A stretch of DNA of 64,000 nucleotides from Luteimonas sp. FCS-9 (GCF_001014645.1 NZ_LASZ01000019.1:1-64000), one strand, 5' to 3'. Numbered from the stretch's first letter, positions 50,836 through 61,228 are shown. A program made the numbers and translations. The notes: generated from the letters alone by a model not told the origin.

Positions 50836-51201
50836 ATGGACGCGATGGCAAGACCCCGATACCTGCACTGGGCCGCACCGGCGGCGCTCGTCGCGATGGG
50901 CCTGTGCGCGCCCGCCTGGGCCAGCGAGGCCGCGGGCCCCGGAGATCCCGTCTCGGCCGTGGCCGCCGACGCGCAGCCATGGGCCCAGCCGATCGGCGAG
51001 ACCTGGCCGATCCGGCGCACGTCCTCGCTCAAGTCCGAGTACCGGCGCATCCGCGCGCTGCGGCGCGAGCAGATGCAGCCCGAGTACGAGCGGCGCTACG
51101 CGCTGGCCGGCGCCGACGAGGCCGAAGCCTGGCGCGAGGCCACGTTGCGCGACATCGCGCGGCAGGACCTGCGCGACCTGCGCGCACGCCTGGACCGCTG
51201 A
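50836..51201 (+). CDS. Exported hypothetical protein, 121 aa
   Basis: ATG at 50836 with GGGAGG about 7 bases before. Signal peptide about 1-30 (WAAPAALVAMGLCAPAWAS). The mature part is helical and charged: SSLKSEYRRIRALRREQMQPEYERRYALAGADEAEAWREATLRDIARQDLRDLRARLDR, possibly a short coiled coil. Likely periplasmic. No family recognised. It precedes the convergent nuclease-fold gene, 38 bp apart. Confidence 0.75.
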   Translation: MDAMARPRYLHWAAPAALVAMGLCAPAWASEAAGPGDPVSAVAADAQPWAQPIGETWPIRRTSSLKSEYRRIRALRREQMQPEYERRYALAGADEAEAWREATLRDIARQDLRDLRARLDR

Positions 51202-51239
51202 GCTTCCGGGCTCGGCCCCAACGCCTGCGCGGCGCGCGC

Positions 51240-52313
51240 TCAGCGTGGTGCGGCGTCCACGTCCGCATCGACCTCGTCCACCGCGGCCCGCGCATCGTCG
51301 CGTGCCCGAGCGTCGGGGGACAGGCCGGCGTCGTCCTGGTTGCGGCCGGGCGCAAGCGCGAGCTCGACCAGGATCGGGAAATGGTCCGAGCCGATCGCCG
51401 GCAGCCGGCGCATGCACACGAGCGTGAAGTCGCGACTGTGGAACAGGTGGTCGAGCGGCCAGCGCAGGCCGGGCAGGCGTGCGTGGAAGGTGTTGTACAT
51501 GCCGCGGCCGATGCGCGGGTCGAGCAGCCCGCTGATCCTGCGGAACAGGCGCGTGGTCCGCGACCAGGCGACGTCGTTGAGGTCGCCGGCGACGATCACC
51601 GGATGCGCGGCCTCGCGCGCCGCCCGGCCCACGAGCACGAGCTCGGCGTCGCGCGGTTCCGAGCCGTCGGCTTCGGTCGGGCTCGGCGGGCGGGGATGCA
51701 GCGCGTGCAGCACGACCCGGCGGCCGCCGTCGAGCGCGAGCGTGGCGTGCATCGACGGGATGTCGTCCTCGACCAGATAGCGGACCTGGGCATCGTGCAG
51801 CGGCAGGCGCGAGTACAGGTGCATGCCGTAGAGGTTGTCGAGCGGGCAGCGCAGCGCGTGCGGCAGCAGGTCGTCGAGGCCGTCGAGCGCGCGCCCCCAG
51901 TGGCGGTCGGTCTCCACCGCGATCAGCACGTCGGGCCGGTGCTCGCGCACCAGCGCAAGCAGCGGCGCGGTGTCGCGGTTGTGCATCAGCACGTTGCTGG
52001 CCATCAGGCGCAACCGCGGCTGCGCCCCGTCGGGCGCATCGGCGACCTCGGGTCGGCGCAACCGGGTGTACGGAAGGATCCACCAGGCCTGCCAGAGCAC
52101 GCAGCCGGCGTTGACGGCGACGATTGCCGTCGTCCACGGATCGTCGATGGGGTGCAGGACCAGTTGCGCCAGCAGCACCGCGATCGAGAGCAGCAGCAAC
52201 TGCAGCCGCGGAAAGTCGAATCCCCGGATCCACCACGCCCCGCTGCGGATCGTGGGCATCAGCGTGGCGACCGCGAGCAGCATCGTGGCGATCGCGAAGA
52301 CGGGGGTCAGCAT
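51240..52313 (-). CDS. Membrane-anchored endonuclease/exonuclease/phosphatase-fold protein
   Basis: 357 aa, ATG at 52313. Three N-terminal membrane segments (about 1-19, 34-56, 62-80) precede the catalytic domain: LMASNVLMHNRD near 105, VLIAVETDRHW (catalytic Glu), VLHALHPRPP, VIVAGDLNDVAWSR (GDLND) and IGSDHFPILVELAL (SDHFP). All are landmarks of the EEP superfamily. As the domain follows membrane helices it may act on phospholipids or nucleic acid at the membrane, as in YafD-like proteins. Substrate unknown. The C-terminal tail is acidic and Ala-rich. Confidence 0.9.
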   Translation of the reverse strand: MLTPVFAIATMLLAVATLMPTIRSGAWWIRGFDFPRLQLLLLSIAVLLAQLVLHPIDDPWTTAIVAVNAGCVLWQAWWILPYTRLRRPEVADAPDGAQPRLRLMASNVLMHNRDTAPLLALVREHRPDVLIAVETDRHWGRALDGLDDLLPHALRCPLDNLYGMHLYSRLPLHDAQVRYLVEDDIPSMHATLALDGGRRVVLHALHPRPPSPTEADGSEPRDAELVLVGRAAREAAHPVIVAGDLNDVAWSRTTRLFRRISGLLDPRIGRGMYNTFHARLPGLRWPLDHLFHSRDFTLVCMRRLPAIGSDHFPILVELALAPGRNQDDAGLSPDARARDDARAAVDEVDADVDAAPR

Positions 52314-52429
52314 GGCGGGACCGGCACGGAGGATGCCGGACTATCCGTGATCGCGGCCCGCGCCGATGTGAATGCGGCCAGGACGGGGGGCGCCGGACGG
52401 GGCGTGGCCGCCGTCCGGCGCGCGATGCC

Positions 52430-53584
52430 TCAGCGCGGTTCCGGTGCCCGTCCGGAGCCGGCACCGCCGGGACCGCCCTGCGACGACGAGGTGCCCGCGT
52501 CGCGGTGGGCGCCCGACGCCAAGTCGCCGGCGGCGCCGCCGGTCTCGTGCCCGCGCGCGGAGGTCGACAGCGGCCCGGCTGCGCCGGGCCCGGCGGCCGG
52601 GGGCGCGCCGGTCGAGGTACCCGTCGACGGCGTGCCGCCGGACGACGTCGCGCCGGAGGGTCCGCGGCCCGTCGCCTCCGACGTCCCGTCGTCGTCGCCG
52701 CCCGCCTGCCAGCGGCCCGCGCCGCGCACGCGGATCCGGTTCTCGACGTCCTTAACGCCCGAGCAGGCCTCGGCGATGTCCTCGATGCGGTGCTTGACCC
52801 AGCGCTGGTCGACGTGGCCCTCGAGCGTCACGACACCGTCGTGGACGCGTACCGACACCTCGCGCGCGTCGATCTCGTCGCTGTGGGTGAGCTGCTCGCA
52901 GACGTCCTCGGTGATCCGGGCATCGGAGCGCGCGTAGCCCTTGGGGCCGACGCCGCGGAAGCCGCGGCCCGACGCCCGCCCGGGCTCGCCGCCCGGCGTC
53001 GCCCGGCCCACGCGGCCCTCGCGGTCGTACGCGCCGAAATGCGCGAAGTCGGGGGCGCCGCCCAGATGGTCGACATCGTTGTACCAGCGCGGTGCGCGAT
53101 GGCCCCAGTCCGACAGCCGGTCGTCGCTGTCGCGCAGGTCGGCACGGCCGCCCGCCCCGTAGGCGCGGCCGGCACCGCCATGCGCCTCGTGCGGGTCCTG
53201 GCTGCGCGCGAACTGCGCGTACGGCGCGCCCGCGCCGTAGCCCTCCGCGGTGCGGCTGCGGTCGTCGTGGCCGCGCGGACCCTGCTGCCGGCGCCATTCG
53301 CGCTGCTGGGCGATCGCCGGGTCGCCGTAGCCGCCGCCCTGGTCGTCGTCGCGGCTCCAGCCGTGCGCATCGCGGCGATGGGGGGCGTCGCGATAGGCGC
53401 GGCGGCCCCCGTGGCGCTCGGGTTCATGGCGATCGTCGTCGCCGTCTCGGGACGTCATCTGGTCTCTCCTCTCGCTCAGCCAGCGCCTGCCGGCGTCGAT
53501 GTAGCGCGCTCCGGTGGCCAGCAGCTCTTCGCCGAAGGCCTTCATTTCCGAGGTGCCGGTGTTGTCGTCTTTGCGGTCGTGCAT
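52430..53584 (-). CDS. BON-domain protein of the SWFGD type with low-complexity tails
   Basis: 384 aa, ATG at 53584. The N-terminal part (residues 15-43, KAFGEELLATGARYIDAGRRWLSERRDQM) is a helix, then a long Arg/Asp/Gly-rich stretch and RWYNDVDHLGGAPDFAHFGAYDREG. The BON domain is at about 225-290: GPKGYARSDARITEDVCEQLTHSDEIDAREVSVRVHDGVVTLEGHVDQRWVKHRIEDIAEACSGVKDVENRIRV. The last 85 residues are Gly/Ser/Ala/Pro low complexity. BON proteins bind phospholipids in the envelope, but no signal peptide is seen, so placement is uncertain. Stress and osmotic roles are known for relatives such as OsmY. Confidence 0.88.
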   Translation of the reverse strand: MHDRKDDNTGTSEMKAFGEELLATGARYIDAGRRWLSERRDQMTSRDGDDDRHEPERHGGRRAYRDAPHRRDAHGWSRDDDQGGGYGDPAIAQQREWRRQQGPRGHDDRSRTAEGYGAGAPYAQFARSQDPHEAHGGAGRAYGAGGRADLRDSDDRLSDWGHRAPRWYNDVDHLGGAPDFAHFGAYDREGRVGRATPGGEPGRASGRGFRGVGPKGYARSDARITEDVCEQLTHSDEIDAREVSVRVHDGVVTLEGHVDQRWVKHRIEDIAEACSGVKDVENRIRVRGAGRWQAGGDDDGTSEATGRGPSGATSSGGTPSTGTSTGAPPAAGPGAAGPLSTSARGHETGGAAGDLASGAHRDAGTSSSQGGPGGAGSGRAPEPR

Positions 53585-53846
53585 CGCGGTCTCCTCGCCG
53601 ACGGGCGGCGATCGCGACGGTGCACCCTGCGGTGCCCGTTCGACGGCCGTGTGGACACCCGCGTCGCGGATGCGCCGCCCACCGGGGCGGCCGGCCGTGC
53701 GGCATCGCCCGGAACGTCGGCGGCGTCGCGTCGCGCGCGCCGGTGGGCGATACCATTCGCCGACGGTGCGCGCGGGTGCGTTCGAAAGGCGTCAAATTCG
53801 CGCGGCGATTCCGTGTCGCGCCGGCAATCGCGCCCGCGGCGGCGCC
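53585..53846. other. Intergenic region of the BON gene
   Basis: 262 bp between the aldo/keto reductase stop (downstream neighbour) and the BON gene start. It should hold the BON promoter. AT-richer patches lie around 53770-53815. I see no operator or gene that I can support. Confidence 0.3.
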
Positions 53847-54838
<992 letters not shown>

Positions 54839-54842
<4 letters not shown>

Positions 54843-56053
54843 CGTGTGGCTCCTGTGTCGGGGGGAGACGGGGGCAGCGGTGTGGCGGCCGCGTCGCGCG
54901 CGGCCTCGCCTTCGCGGTCGGCCGCGGTCACCGTCTCGGCACCGGGGGAGCTGGTGTCGGCGTGGACCGGCGGCGGGGCCTGCGGCGATGCGGTGCGCGC
55001 ACGGCGCGCACCGGCCTCGTCGACCTCGTTGCGCAGCCGCGGCAGCGCTTCGGGATGATGCGCATCGAGGAACGCGAGCATGCCCTCGCGCACCGCGCAG
55101 CGCAGGTCGAACAGTTCGCCCGAGTTGCGCGCGCTCACCAGCAGGCGGACCTCGATGGTGTGCTTGTCGGTCTCGGTGACCTGGGTCACGCAGACGCGGC
55201 GGTCCCAACGCGGATCGGCCTCGCACAGCCGCTGCAGCTCCCCGCGGATCGCGGCGATCGGTGCGCGGTGGTCGAGCCACAGGAACGCGGTGCCCAGCAA
55301 CTGCGCGTTGGTGCGTGTCCAGTTCTGGAACGGGTTGGAGATGAACCACTGCAGCGGCACGATCAGCCGGCGCTCGTCCCAGATGCGCACCACGACATAG
55401 GTCGAGGTGATCTCCTCGATGCGGCCCCACTCGCCCTCGACGATGACCACGTCGTCGAGCCGGATCGGCTGGGCGAGCGCGATCTGCAGGCCGGCGATCA
55501 GGTTGCCGAACACCGGCTGGGCCGCGATGCCCGCGACCAGGCCGATGATGCCCGCCGAGGCCAGCAGCGCGGCGCCGACCTGGCGCACCTGCGGGAACGT
55601 CATCAGCGCCAGCGCCACGCCGACCAGGATCACCGTGCCCTGCACCACGCGGCTGATCACGCGGGTCTGGGTCTGGATGCGGCGCGCGGCGAGGTTGTCC
55701 TCGACGTCGACCGGGTGCTCGCGCAGGATCCGCTCCTCGACCGCGCCGACCACGCGCGCGAGCAGCCAGGTCAGGCACAGCATGCCGCCGATGGCGATCC
55801 AGTGGCGCAGCGAGCGCACGAGGTCGGCATCGAGTGGCGTGTAGTTCAACGCGATCGCCAGGAACAGCAATGGCAGCGCGACCGCGGCCGGGATCGCGAC
55901 GACCTGCGCGATGCGCGCGCGCAGGTGTTCCTGTGCATGGCGGCGCGCGGTGCGGCCCAGCGCGCGCAGCGCCCAGTGCACGAGCAGGCCCAGCAGCAGC
56001 GCGGCCAGCAGCGGCCAGGCCACGGCCGCCAGGTGGTTCCAGTCCAGCGTCAT
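54839..56053 (-). CDS. Mechanosensitive ion channel family protein (MscS type)
   Basis: 404 aa, ATG at 56053. Membrane helices at about 10-28, 46-68, 85-105 and 130-155, then the pore helix [52 protein letters not shown], which is the MscS-like gate and beta-domain start. The beta domain has [34 protein letters not shown]. The C-terminus adds a disordered Pro/Ala-rich tail. Such channels release solutes on osmotic downshift. It is the first gene of a pair with the aldo/keto reductase. Confidence 0.93.
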
Positions 56054-56195
56054 CTCGCCTCCGGCGTGGGGTCGGGGAGCGACGATCGTGCCCGAGCGTG
56101 GGTCGATGGCATGTGGAGCGTCGCTTGCATGTCACGCACGCACGCAAGACGCGGCGTTCGGCGGCGTTCCTGGCCCGGGTGCCATCGCGGCGCTG

Positions 56196-57083
56196 CTACG
56201 CGCGCCGTCGCATCCGGCGCAGCAGCGCGACCACCAGCCACAGCCCGACGACGATGTACGGCACGCAACTGGGGACCCACATCAGCAGGCCTGCCAACTG
56301 CTGGTCGCGCAGCGGATCAAGTCCGACCAGCAGCGCACGATCGGTGTAGACCGGATACAGCAGCCGCGGCGCGAACGTCAGCAGCGCGCCGAGGAAGCCC
56401 ATCTGCATCATCGCCGCCGCCAGCGCGACGAGCCCGCCGACCGCACCGGCATCGGGCGCGCGCAGGCGTCGCCACACGGCGGCCCAGAACCACATCCCGG
56501 CGAGCAGGAAGCTGGCGTGCATCGCGCGGTGCAGCGTCGCGTCGGCCAGCGCGGCCGAGGTCGCGCCCGGCAGGTGCCACAGCCACATCGTCGCGACGTG
56601 CACCAGCGCTGCAGGTGCGAGCGCGTCGGCCAGCGCCGACAGCGGCCGATGCAGCCCGCGGTGCAGGCGCCGGGACCAGCGGCGCGGCAGCGCGGACGCC
56701 GCGACCGCGAACGGCCGGCCGGCCAGCAGCAGCGGCGGCGCCAGTGCCAGCAGCGTCATGTGCTGGGCCACGTGCGCCGACAGCGCGTAGGCGCCGAACG
56801 CGTCCAGCGGCCACACCATCGCCAGGCCCAGCGCCAGCACGCCGGACGCGAACGCGCCGGCCTCGCCGCGCGATACGCCGCGGCCGACGCCGGCGCCCCG
56901 CCACAGCCGTGCCAGTCCGCCCGCGTACAGCGCGACGAGCGCCAGCAACGGTGCGAGCGCCCACGGCGACAGCGTCCACGCGGTCGCGAGCGTGGGCGGC
57001 GGCCCCTCGGGCAGCGCGGCGAACGCGGGCATCGCCGCGCTGCCGGGGAGAACGAGGAGGATGCGGAAGGCGGCGCGCGACAT
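56196..57083 (-). CDS. Cytochrome c oxidase assembly factor CtaG-like protein
   Basis: 295 aa, ATG at 57083. About seven membrane helices. Family landmarks: HVAQHMTLLALAPPLLLAGRP (about 105-125), HVATMWLWHLPG near 165, HRAMHASFLLAGMWFWAAVW and the C-terminal DQQLAGLLMWVPSCVPYIVVGLWLV. This is the caa3_CtaG family, which helps insert copper or assemble the caa3-type oxidase in the inner membrane. It fits with the heme-copper oxidase subunit at 62150-64000, though not adjacent. It is 142 bp downstream of the divergent-facing MscS promoter region. Confidence 0.9.
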   Translation of the reverse strand: MSRAAFRILLVLPGSAAMPAFAALPEGPPPTLATAWTLSPWALAPLLALVALYAGGLARLWRGAGVGRGVSRGEAGAFASGVLALGLAMVWPLDAFGAYALSAHVAQHMTLLALAPPLLLAGRPFAVAASALPRRWSRRLHRGLHRPLSALADALAPAALVHVATMWLWHLPGATSAALADATLHRAMHASFLLAGMWFWAAVWRRLRAPDAGAVGGLVALAAAMMQMGFLGALLTFAPRLLYPVYTDRALLVGLDPLRDQQLAGLLMWVPSCVPYIVVGLWLVVALLRRMRRRA

Positions 57084-57336
57084 GGCCGGCAAGCCTAGCA
57101 GCGGCCGACGTGCAGCCGGGGCGAATCCGGGCGTTCGGGGATCCTCGCCTGCGACCCGGGTCGCGCCGATGGCCGGGGGCAACCGGGCCGATGGTGGCGC
57201 GTCGGGCGGCCGCGGCAATGGCGCGCCGCCATGGGAGGGAAGGCGGCGTCTGCACGCGCGCCGGACGCGGCGGGTCCCGACGCCGGCTTGACCACCGGCG
57301 CCCTAGGCTGTCGCGATCCCCGTCCCGGAGTCGCCG

Positions 57337-57780
57337 GTGTACTTCTGGCTCAAGGTGCTGCACATCCTCGCGATGACGGTCTGGTTCTCCGGTCTGTTCT
57401 TCCTGCCGCGGCTGTTCGTCGCGCGTCAGCGGCGCGAGATCGATGCCGATCCCGGCTTCTGGAATCCGGTCACCAACACGCTGTTCTTCCGCATCATGAC
57501 GCCCGCTGCGCTGGTGACGATCGTCGCCGGCGGCGTGCTGATCGCGTTCGGCCCCACCGGCGCGTGGCTGGTGCTCAAGCTGGTCGTCGTCGCCGCCGCG
57601 GTGCTGCTGCACCTGTACTTCGGCCTGCTGCTGTACGAACTGGGCCAGGACCGCGATCACCACGGCCCGACGTTCTACCGCGCGATCGGCTGGGTGCCGC
57701 TGCTGTTGCTGCTGCTGATCGCGGCGCTGACCGGCGCCAAGCCGCTCACGCTCGGCGACCTGCCGCCGCCGCCCATGTAG
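57337..57780 (+). CDS. hemJ: HemJ-like protoporphyrinogen IX oxidase (UPF0093)
   Basis: 147 aa from a GTG at 57337 with GGAG 7 bases upstream. Four membrane helices. The start WLKVLHILAMTVWFSGLFFLPRLFVARQR contains the conserved His and the PRLF motif of HemJ, and WLVLKLVVVAAAVLLHLYFGLLLYELG follows. HemJ oxidises protoporphyrinogen IX in heme synthesis in bacteria that lack HemG and HemY. Related CopD-family proteins are the alternative. Next to CtaG and near the oxidase genes, heme supply for respiration fits. Confidence 0.85.
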   Translation: MYFWLKVLHILAMTVWFSGLFFLPRLFVARQRREIDADPGFWNPVTNTLFFRIMTPAALVTIVAGGVLIAFGPTGAWLVLKLVVVAAAVLLHLYFGLLLYELGQDRDHHGPTFYRAIGWVPLLLLLLIAALTGAKPLTLGDLPPPPM

Positions 57781-57801
57781 AGGCCTCCGCGCACCGCTCT
57801 G

Positions 57802-58330
57802 CAGGAGCGCGCTCGCGCGCGATGGGGCGTCGCCGGGAACGCCCTTCGCGCGCAAGCGCGCTCCTACGAGAGGCGACCGCCGCCGATGGAAACGCCCTCG
57901 CGCCAGCCATCTGTCTGCAGGAGCGCGCTTGCGCGCGATGGGGCGTCACCGGGAAAGCCGCTCGCGCGCAAGCGCGCTCCTACGAGAGGCGACCGCCGCC
58001 GATGCAAACGCCCTCGCGCCAGCCATCTGTCCGTAGGAGCGCGCTCGCGCGCGATGGGGCGTCACCGGGAAAGCCGTTCGCGCGCAAGCGCGCTCCTACG
58101 AGAGGCCAGCGACGCCGATGCAAACGCCCTCGCGCCAGCCACCTGTCCGTAGGAGCGCGCTCGCGCGCGATGGGGCGTCACCGGGAAAGCCGCTCGCGCG
58201 CTAGCGCGCTCCTACGAGAGGCCAGCGACGCCGATGGAAACGCCCCGCGCAAGTCATCTGTCCGTAGGAGCGCGCTCGCGCGCGACGAGGCGTCGCCCGG
58301 AACTCCAGGCCGCGCGCGAGCGTCCGGCTA
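57802..58330 (+). repeat. Tandem array of 116-bp units built of paired REP-like hairpins
   Basis: About four and a half units; GGAGCGCGCT recurs at 57802, 57918, 58034, 58150 and 58265 (spacing 116, 116, 116, 115). Each unit holds a forward motif (TAGGAGCGCGCTCGCGCGCGAT), written here in two parts as TAGGAGCGCGCT and CGCGCGCGAT, about 30 bp, then its near-complement (GCGCGCAAGCGCGCTCCTACG), so each unit folds into a long stem. Between units lies GCGACCGCCGCCGATG with small differences. The array fills the gap between the hemJ and papain-like hydrolase genes and has no gene. Confidence 0.85.
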
Positions 58331-58415
58331 CGGCGGCCGCGAGATCCACGTGGGCGACGGCGGACTCGCCGCGTCGTCCGGCAGTGCGCCCCGGTGCGGG
58401 GCGCGCCGGCGTCCG
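58331..58415. other. Remainder of the intergenic gap
   Basis: Sequence after the repeat array up to the hydrolase stop. Nothing recognisable. Confidence 0.3.
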
Positions 58416-59372
58416 TCACTTGATGGTGTCGGCCTGCAGCAGGCGCCCGATCTGCGTGTGCGACGGCGAACTCGCCAGGTCCAGCGGCATCACCAGCTTC
58501 GGGTTGGGATTGGGAATCGCGCGTACCGGCGTCTCCGGCGACGCCTCCTCCAGCAGCGCGCCCGCGTCGTCGACGCTCGCGGTGATCGGCAGGATCGACA
58601 GGCCGAGGCGGTCGCGCACGGTGTTGGCGCGTTCGCGCAGCGCGGCGTCGGCCGGCGCGCCCTGCAACGGCGGCGTTGCGGCCTGCGGATCGGTCTCCAG
58701 GTGCGCGCGGATGCCCGCCAGCGCTTCCCGGCGCTGCGGATGCAGCAGGCCCCAGACCTCCTCGAGCAGCGCCTTGGCGTCGATCTTCGGGAACGGCAGG
58801 TGGGTCGGCCCGGTCATGACGATGCGCGGCGCGAGCCGCCCGGTCGGCTGTACGTCGCACTGCGCGAGCGCGCGGTAGACGACTTCGCTGCAGATCATGT
58901 GGCTCGGGTCGTCGTGGATCAGGTGGTCGAGCGCCTCGCGCACGACGATCCGCGCCAGCCAGTTCTGCGGCCACTTGCCGCGCACCGCGACGACCACGCC
59001 GAGGAAGGCCAGCGCGTCGATCGGGTAGGGAATGCCGAGCATTGACTCGGCCTTGGCCAGCACGCTGGCCCGGTCGGCGTCGTCGAGCGCGTTGCCGTCG
59101 TGCGCAAGCGGGCGGTAGGCGTCGATCAACACGATCTCGGTGGTGTCGACCAGCCGCTGCGCCAGCGGGTAGCGACGCACGCCCGAGGCGGCGGCCTCGA
59201 TCAGATCGCCCTGGTCGGCGACGATCGCCGCGTGGCTGTAGATGCTGTCGCCGCACCAGGCGATCAGCGTCGAGAGCTGGCCGCTGCTGAGCATCAGCAG
59301 GATGTCGCCGGGCAGCAGGTCCTCCTGCGCGGCAGCGGGCGGCGTGGCCGGGGTGGGGGTGGTCTGGGTCAT
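58416..59372 (-). CDS. YiiX-like permuted papain-like hydrolase, cytoplasmic form
   Basis: 318 aa, ATG at 59372, which overlaps the diguanylate cyclase stop by four bases. The domain starts LLPGDILLMLSSGQLSTLIAWCGDSIYSHAAIVADQGDLIEAAASGVRRYPL with the catalytic His in YSHAAIV (H47). The nucleophile Cys is in PSHMICSEVVYRALAQC (C161), in the permuted order of this group. The last 120 residues (LLEEVWGLLHPQRREALAGIRAHL, ending LLQADTIK) are an unrecognised extension. No signal peptide. Translational coupling to a cyclic di-GMP synthase is unusual and may link substrate or lipid hydrolysis to signalling. Confidence 0.85.
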   Translation of the reverse strand: MTQTTPTPATPPAAAQEDLLPGDILLMLSSGQLSTLIAWCGDSIYSHAAIVADQGDLIEAAASGVRRYPLAQRLVDTTEIVLIDAYRPLAHDGNALDDADRASVLAKAESMLGIPYPIDALAFLGVVVAVRGKWPQNWLARIVVREALDHLIHDDPSHMICSEVVYRALAQCDVQPTGRLAPRIVMTGPTHLPFPKIDAKALLEEVWGLLHPQRREALAGIRAHLETDPQAATPPLQGAPADAALRERANTVRDRLGLSILPITASVDDAGALLEEASPETPVRAIPNPNPKLVMPLDLASSPSHTQIGRLLQADTIK

Positions 59373-61048
59373 GCGCTGGCTTCCATGTGGGCGGTGGGAA
59401 GTGAGACGGGGGGCGGCGCGATGCTGACGCAGTCGCGGCCGTTGGCCTTGCTGACGTAGAGCGCGGCATCGGCGCGCGCGAGCAGCGCCGCCATCGATTC
59501 GCCGGCGACGAACTCGGCCACCCCGATGCTCAGCGACAGCGGCAAGGTCAGCTCGCCGGTCGAGAGCGGATGGTCGTGGACGGCAATGCGGATCTCCTGC
59601 GCCGTCGCGCCCGCCTGCGCGAGGTCGGCGCCGGGCAGGACCGCCAGCAGCTCGTCGCCGCCGTAGCGGCCGAGCGCGTCGCGCTCGCGCAGCCGGTTGC
59701 GGGCGCGGGCGGCGACGATGCGCAGGCATTCGTCGCCCAGCGCGTGGCCGTGCCGGTCGTTGATCGCCTTGAACCGGTCCAGGTCGATGAACGCGACCGA
59801 CAGCGCGGTCCCGCGCTTGCCCGCCAGTGCGATCTCGTGCGTCAGGCGCTGCTCGATCGCGCTGCGGCTCGACAGGCCGGTCAGCCCGTCGACCATCGCC
59901 AGCCGGCTGGCGCGATCGCGGTCGCGGCGCAGTTCGAGCATCGCGTCGGCCAGGCCCAGCGTCAGCAGCAGCCCCGAGGTCGCCAGGCCCAGGTCCATGC
60001 CGCTGCCGACCCACGCCGGTGCACTCCAGGCGCCCATCAGCTCGAGCGTGCGCAGGATGCAGAAGCCCAGCAGCGGCAACCAGGCGATCGACAGGATCCG
60101 CGCCTCGCGCTGGCCGCGCCAGGCCTGGACCCAGGCGACCAGCAGCAGGATCACCGACGACACCATCAGCCCCAGGTTGCCCGCCATCGACAGGAACCGG
60201 CTGTCGAACAGCGCGTGACCGCAGGCGATCGCGAGCATCGTCGCCGCGCACACGCGCAGCAGGATCGCGGTCCTGGGCAGGTGGCGCTGTACGTCGAGGT
60301 AGCGCGCCTGGAACAGGATCGCGAACAGGCCGCCGAGCGCGGCGAGCACCCGCTGGGGTTGCAGCGAGTGGCCGAACACGGCCTCCAGCAGCGGGATGTC
60401 GCGGGCCTCGCCGCCGAGCACCAGCAGATAGATCAGCACGCAGCTCAGGTTGGCGGCGAAGTACAGGTGCGCACGCTCGCGCAGGCGCAGCCAGAAGGCC
60501 GCGGCGAGCAACAGCAGGACCGTCGTCGCGCCGAGGCTGAAGGCGCGGCGGTAGGCGTAGCGCAGGTCGTCGCGCTGCACCTGCGCCAGCGGCGCGATGT
60601 CGACCTGCATGGGGATCGAGCCGTTGGCGTTCACCCGCAGCCAGACCGTCTGGCCCGCGCGCAGGCCGTCGGGCAGGTCGATCACCAGCGCGCGTGGCGA
60701 GTAGCGGTCGTCGGCGTGCGCGCCGTAGACCCCGTGCCGCGACGGCGCGTCCGCGCCCGGCAGCCAGGCCTCGACCTGGTTGAGGAACGGCGTGTACAGC
60801 AGCAGCTTGGGGGCGTCGTCGGCCGGCACGTTCGCGCGGCTGGTCAGCTTCCACCAGGCGCCGCCGCGTGCGCGCTCGAACAGCATGTCCGGACGGCTGG
60901 GCCGCAGTGGGCCGGCCGCGTCCGCCGGCGGCGCCTCGGCGCCCGCCGTGGCGTCGTCGAGGCGCTGCAGCGTCCAGGTCTGCGCATGCGCGGCGGCGAC
61001 GCACGCCCACAGCAGGACGGCCGCCCCCCAACGAACCAGCGTCCCCAT
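59369..61048 (-). CDS. 7TMR-type membrane diguanylate cyclase with GGDEL active site
   Basis: 559 aa, ATG at 61048. Signal peptide (about 1-23), a periplasmic domain (24-180) of the 7TMR-DISMED2 type (LYTPFLNQVEAWLPG, RYSPRALVIDLPDGLRAGQTVWLRVNANGSIPMQV), seven membrane helices (180-385), then a GGDEF domain: LAMVDGLTGLSSRSAIEQRL, FIDLDRFKAINDRHGHALGDE and RYGGDELLAVLPG. The Phe of GGDEF is Leu here; many active cyclases tolerate this. RERD five residues before GGDEL is the inhibitory I-site. Signals from the envelope control cyclic di-GMP. The stop overlaps the hydrolase start. Confidence 0.9.
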   Translation of the reverse strand: MGTLVRWGAAVLLWACVAAAHAQTWTLQRLDDATAGAEAPPADAAGPLRPSRPDMLFERARGGAWWKLTSRANVPADDAPKLLLYTPFLNQVEAWLPGADAPSRHGVYGAHADDRYSPRALVIDLPDGLRAGQTVWLRVNANGSIPMQVDIAPLAQVQRDDLRYAYRRAFSLGATTVLLLLAAAFWLRLRERAHLYFAANLSCVLIYLLVLGGEARDIPLLEAVFGHSLQPQRVLAALGGLFAILFQARYLDVQRHLPRTAILLRVCAATMLAIACGHALFDSRFLSMAGNLGLMVSSVILLLVAWVQAWRGQREARILSIAWLPLLGFCILRTLELMGAWSAPAWVGSGMDLGLATSGLLLTLGLADAMLELRRDRDRASRLAMVDGLTGLSSRSAIEQRLTHEIALAGKRGTALSVAFIDLDRFKAINDRHGHALGDECLRIVAARARNRLRERDALGRYGGDELLAVLPGADLAQAGATAQEIRIAVHDHPLSTGELTLPLSLSIGVAEFVAGESMAALLARADAALYVSKANGRDCVSIAPPPVSLPTAHMEASA

Positions 61049-61228
61049 GCGTCCGTACCGCGATCTCCCGAGAGCGGCGAGAATATCGCAGCCTCCGGCG
61101 CCGCGGACGCTCCAGAAGGCCTCCGCGCGCATGTTGCCCCATTCATCGTGCGCTGGCCGTCGCGGGACGTGCGCCGGGCCGGGCCGGATCGTTCGGTCGT
61201 GCGGGGGCATGCGCGCCGCGCGCCGTCG

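Noticed and set aside
57802-58330. CRISPR array
   Set aside because: Periodicity is 116 bp, units are near-identical throughout with no unique spacers, and each unit carries inverted copies. No cas genes.
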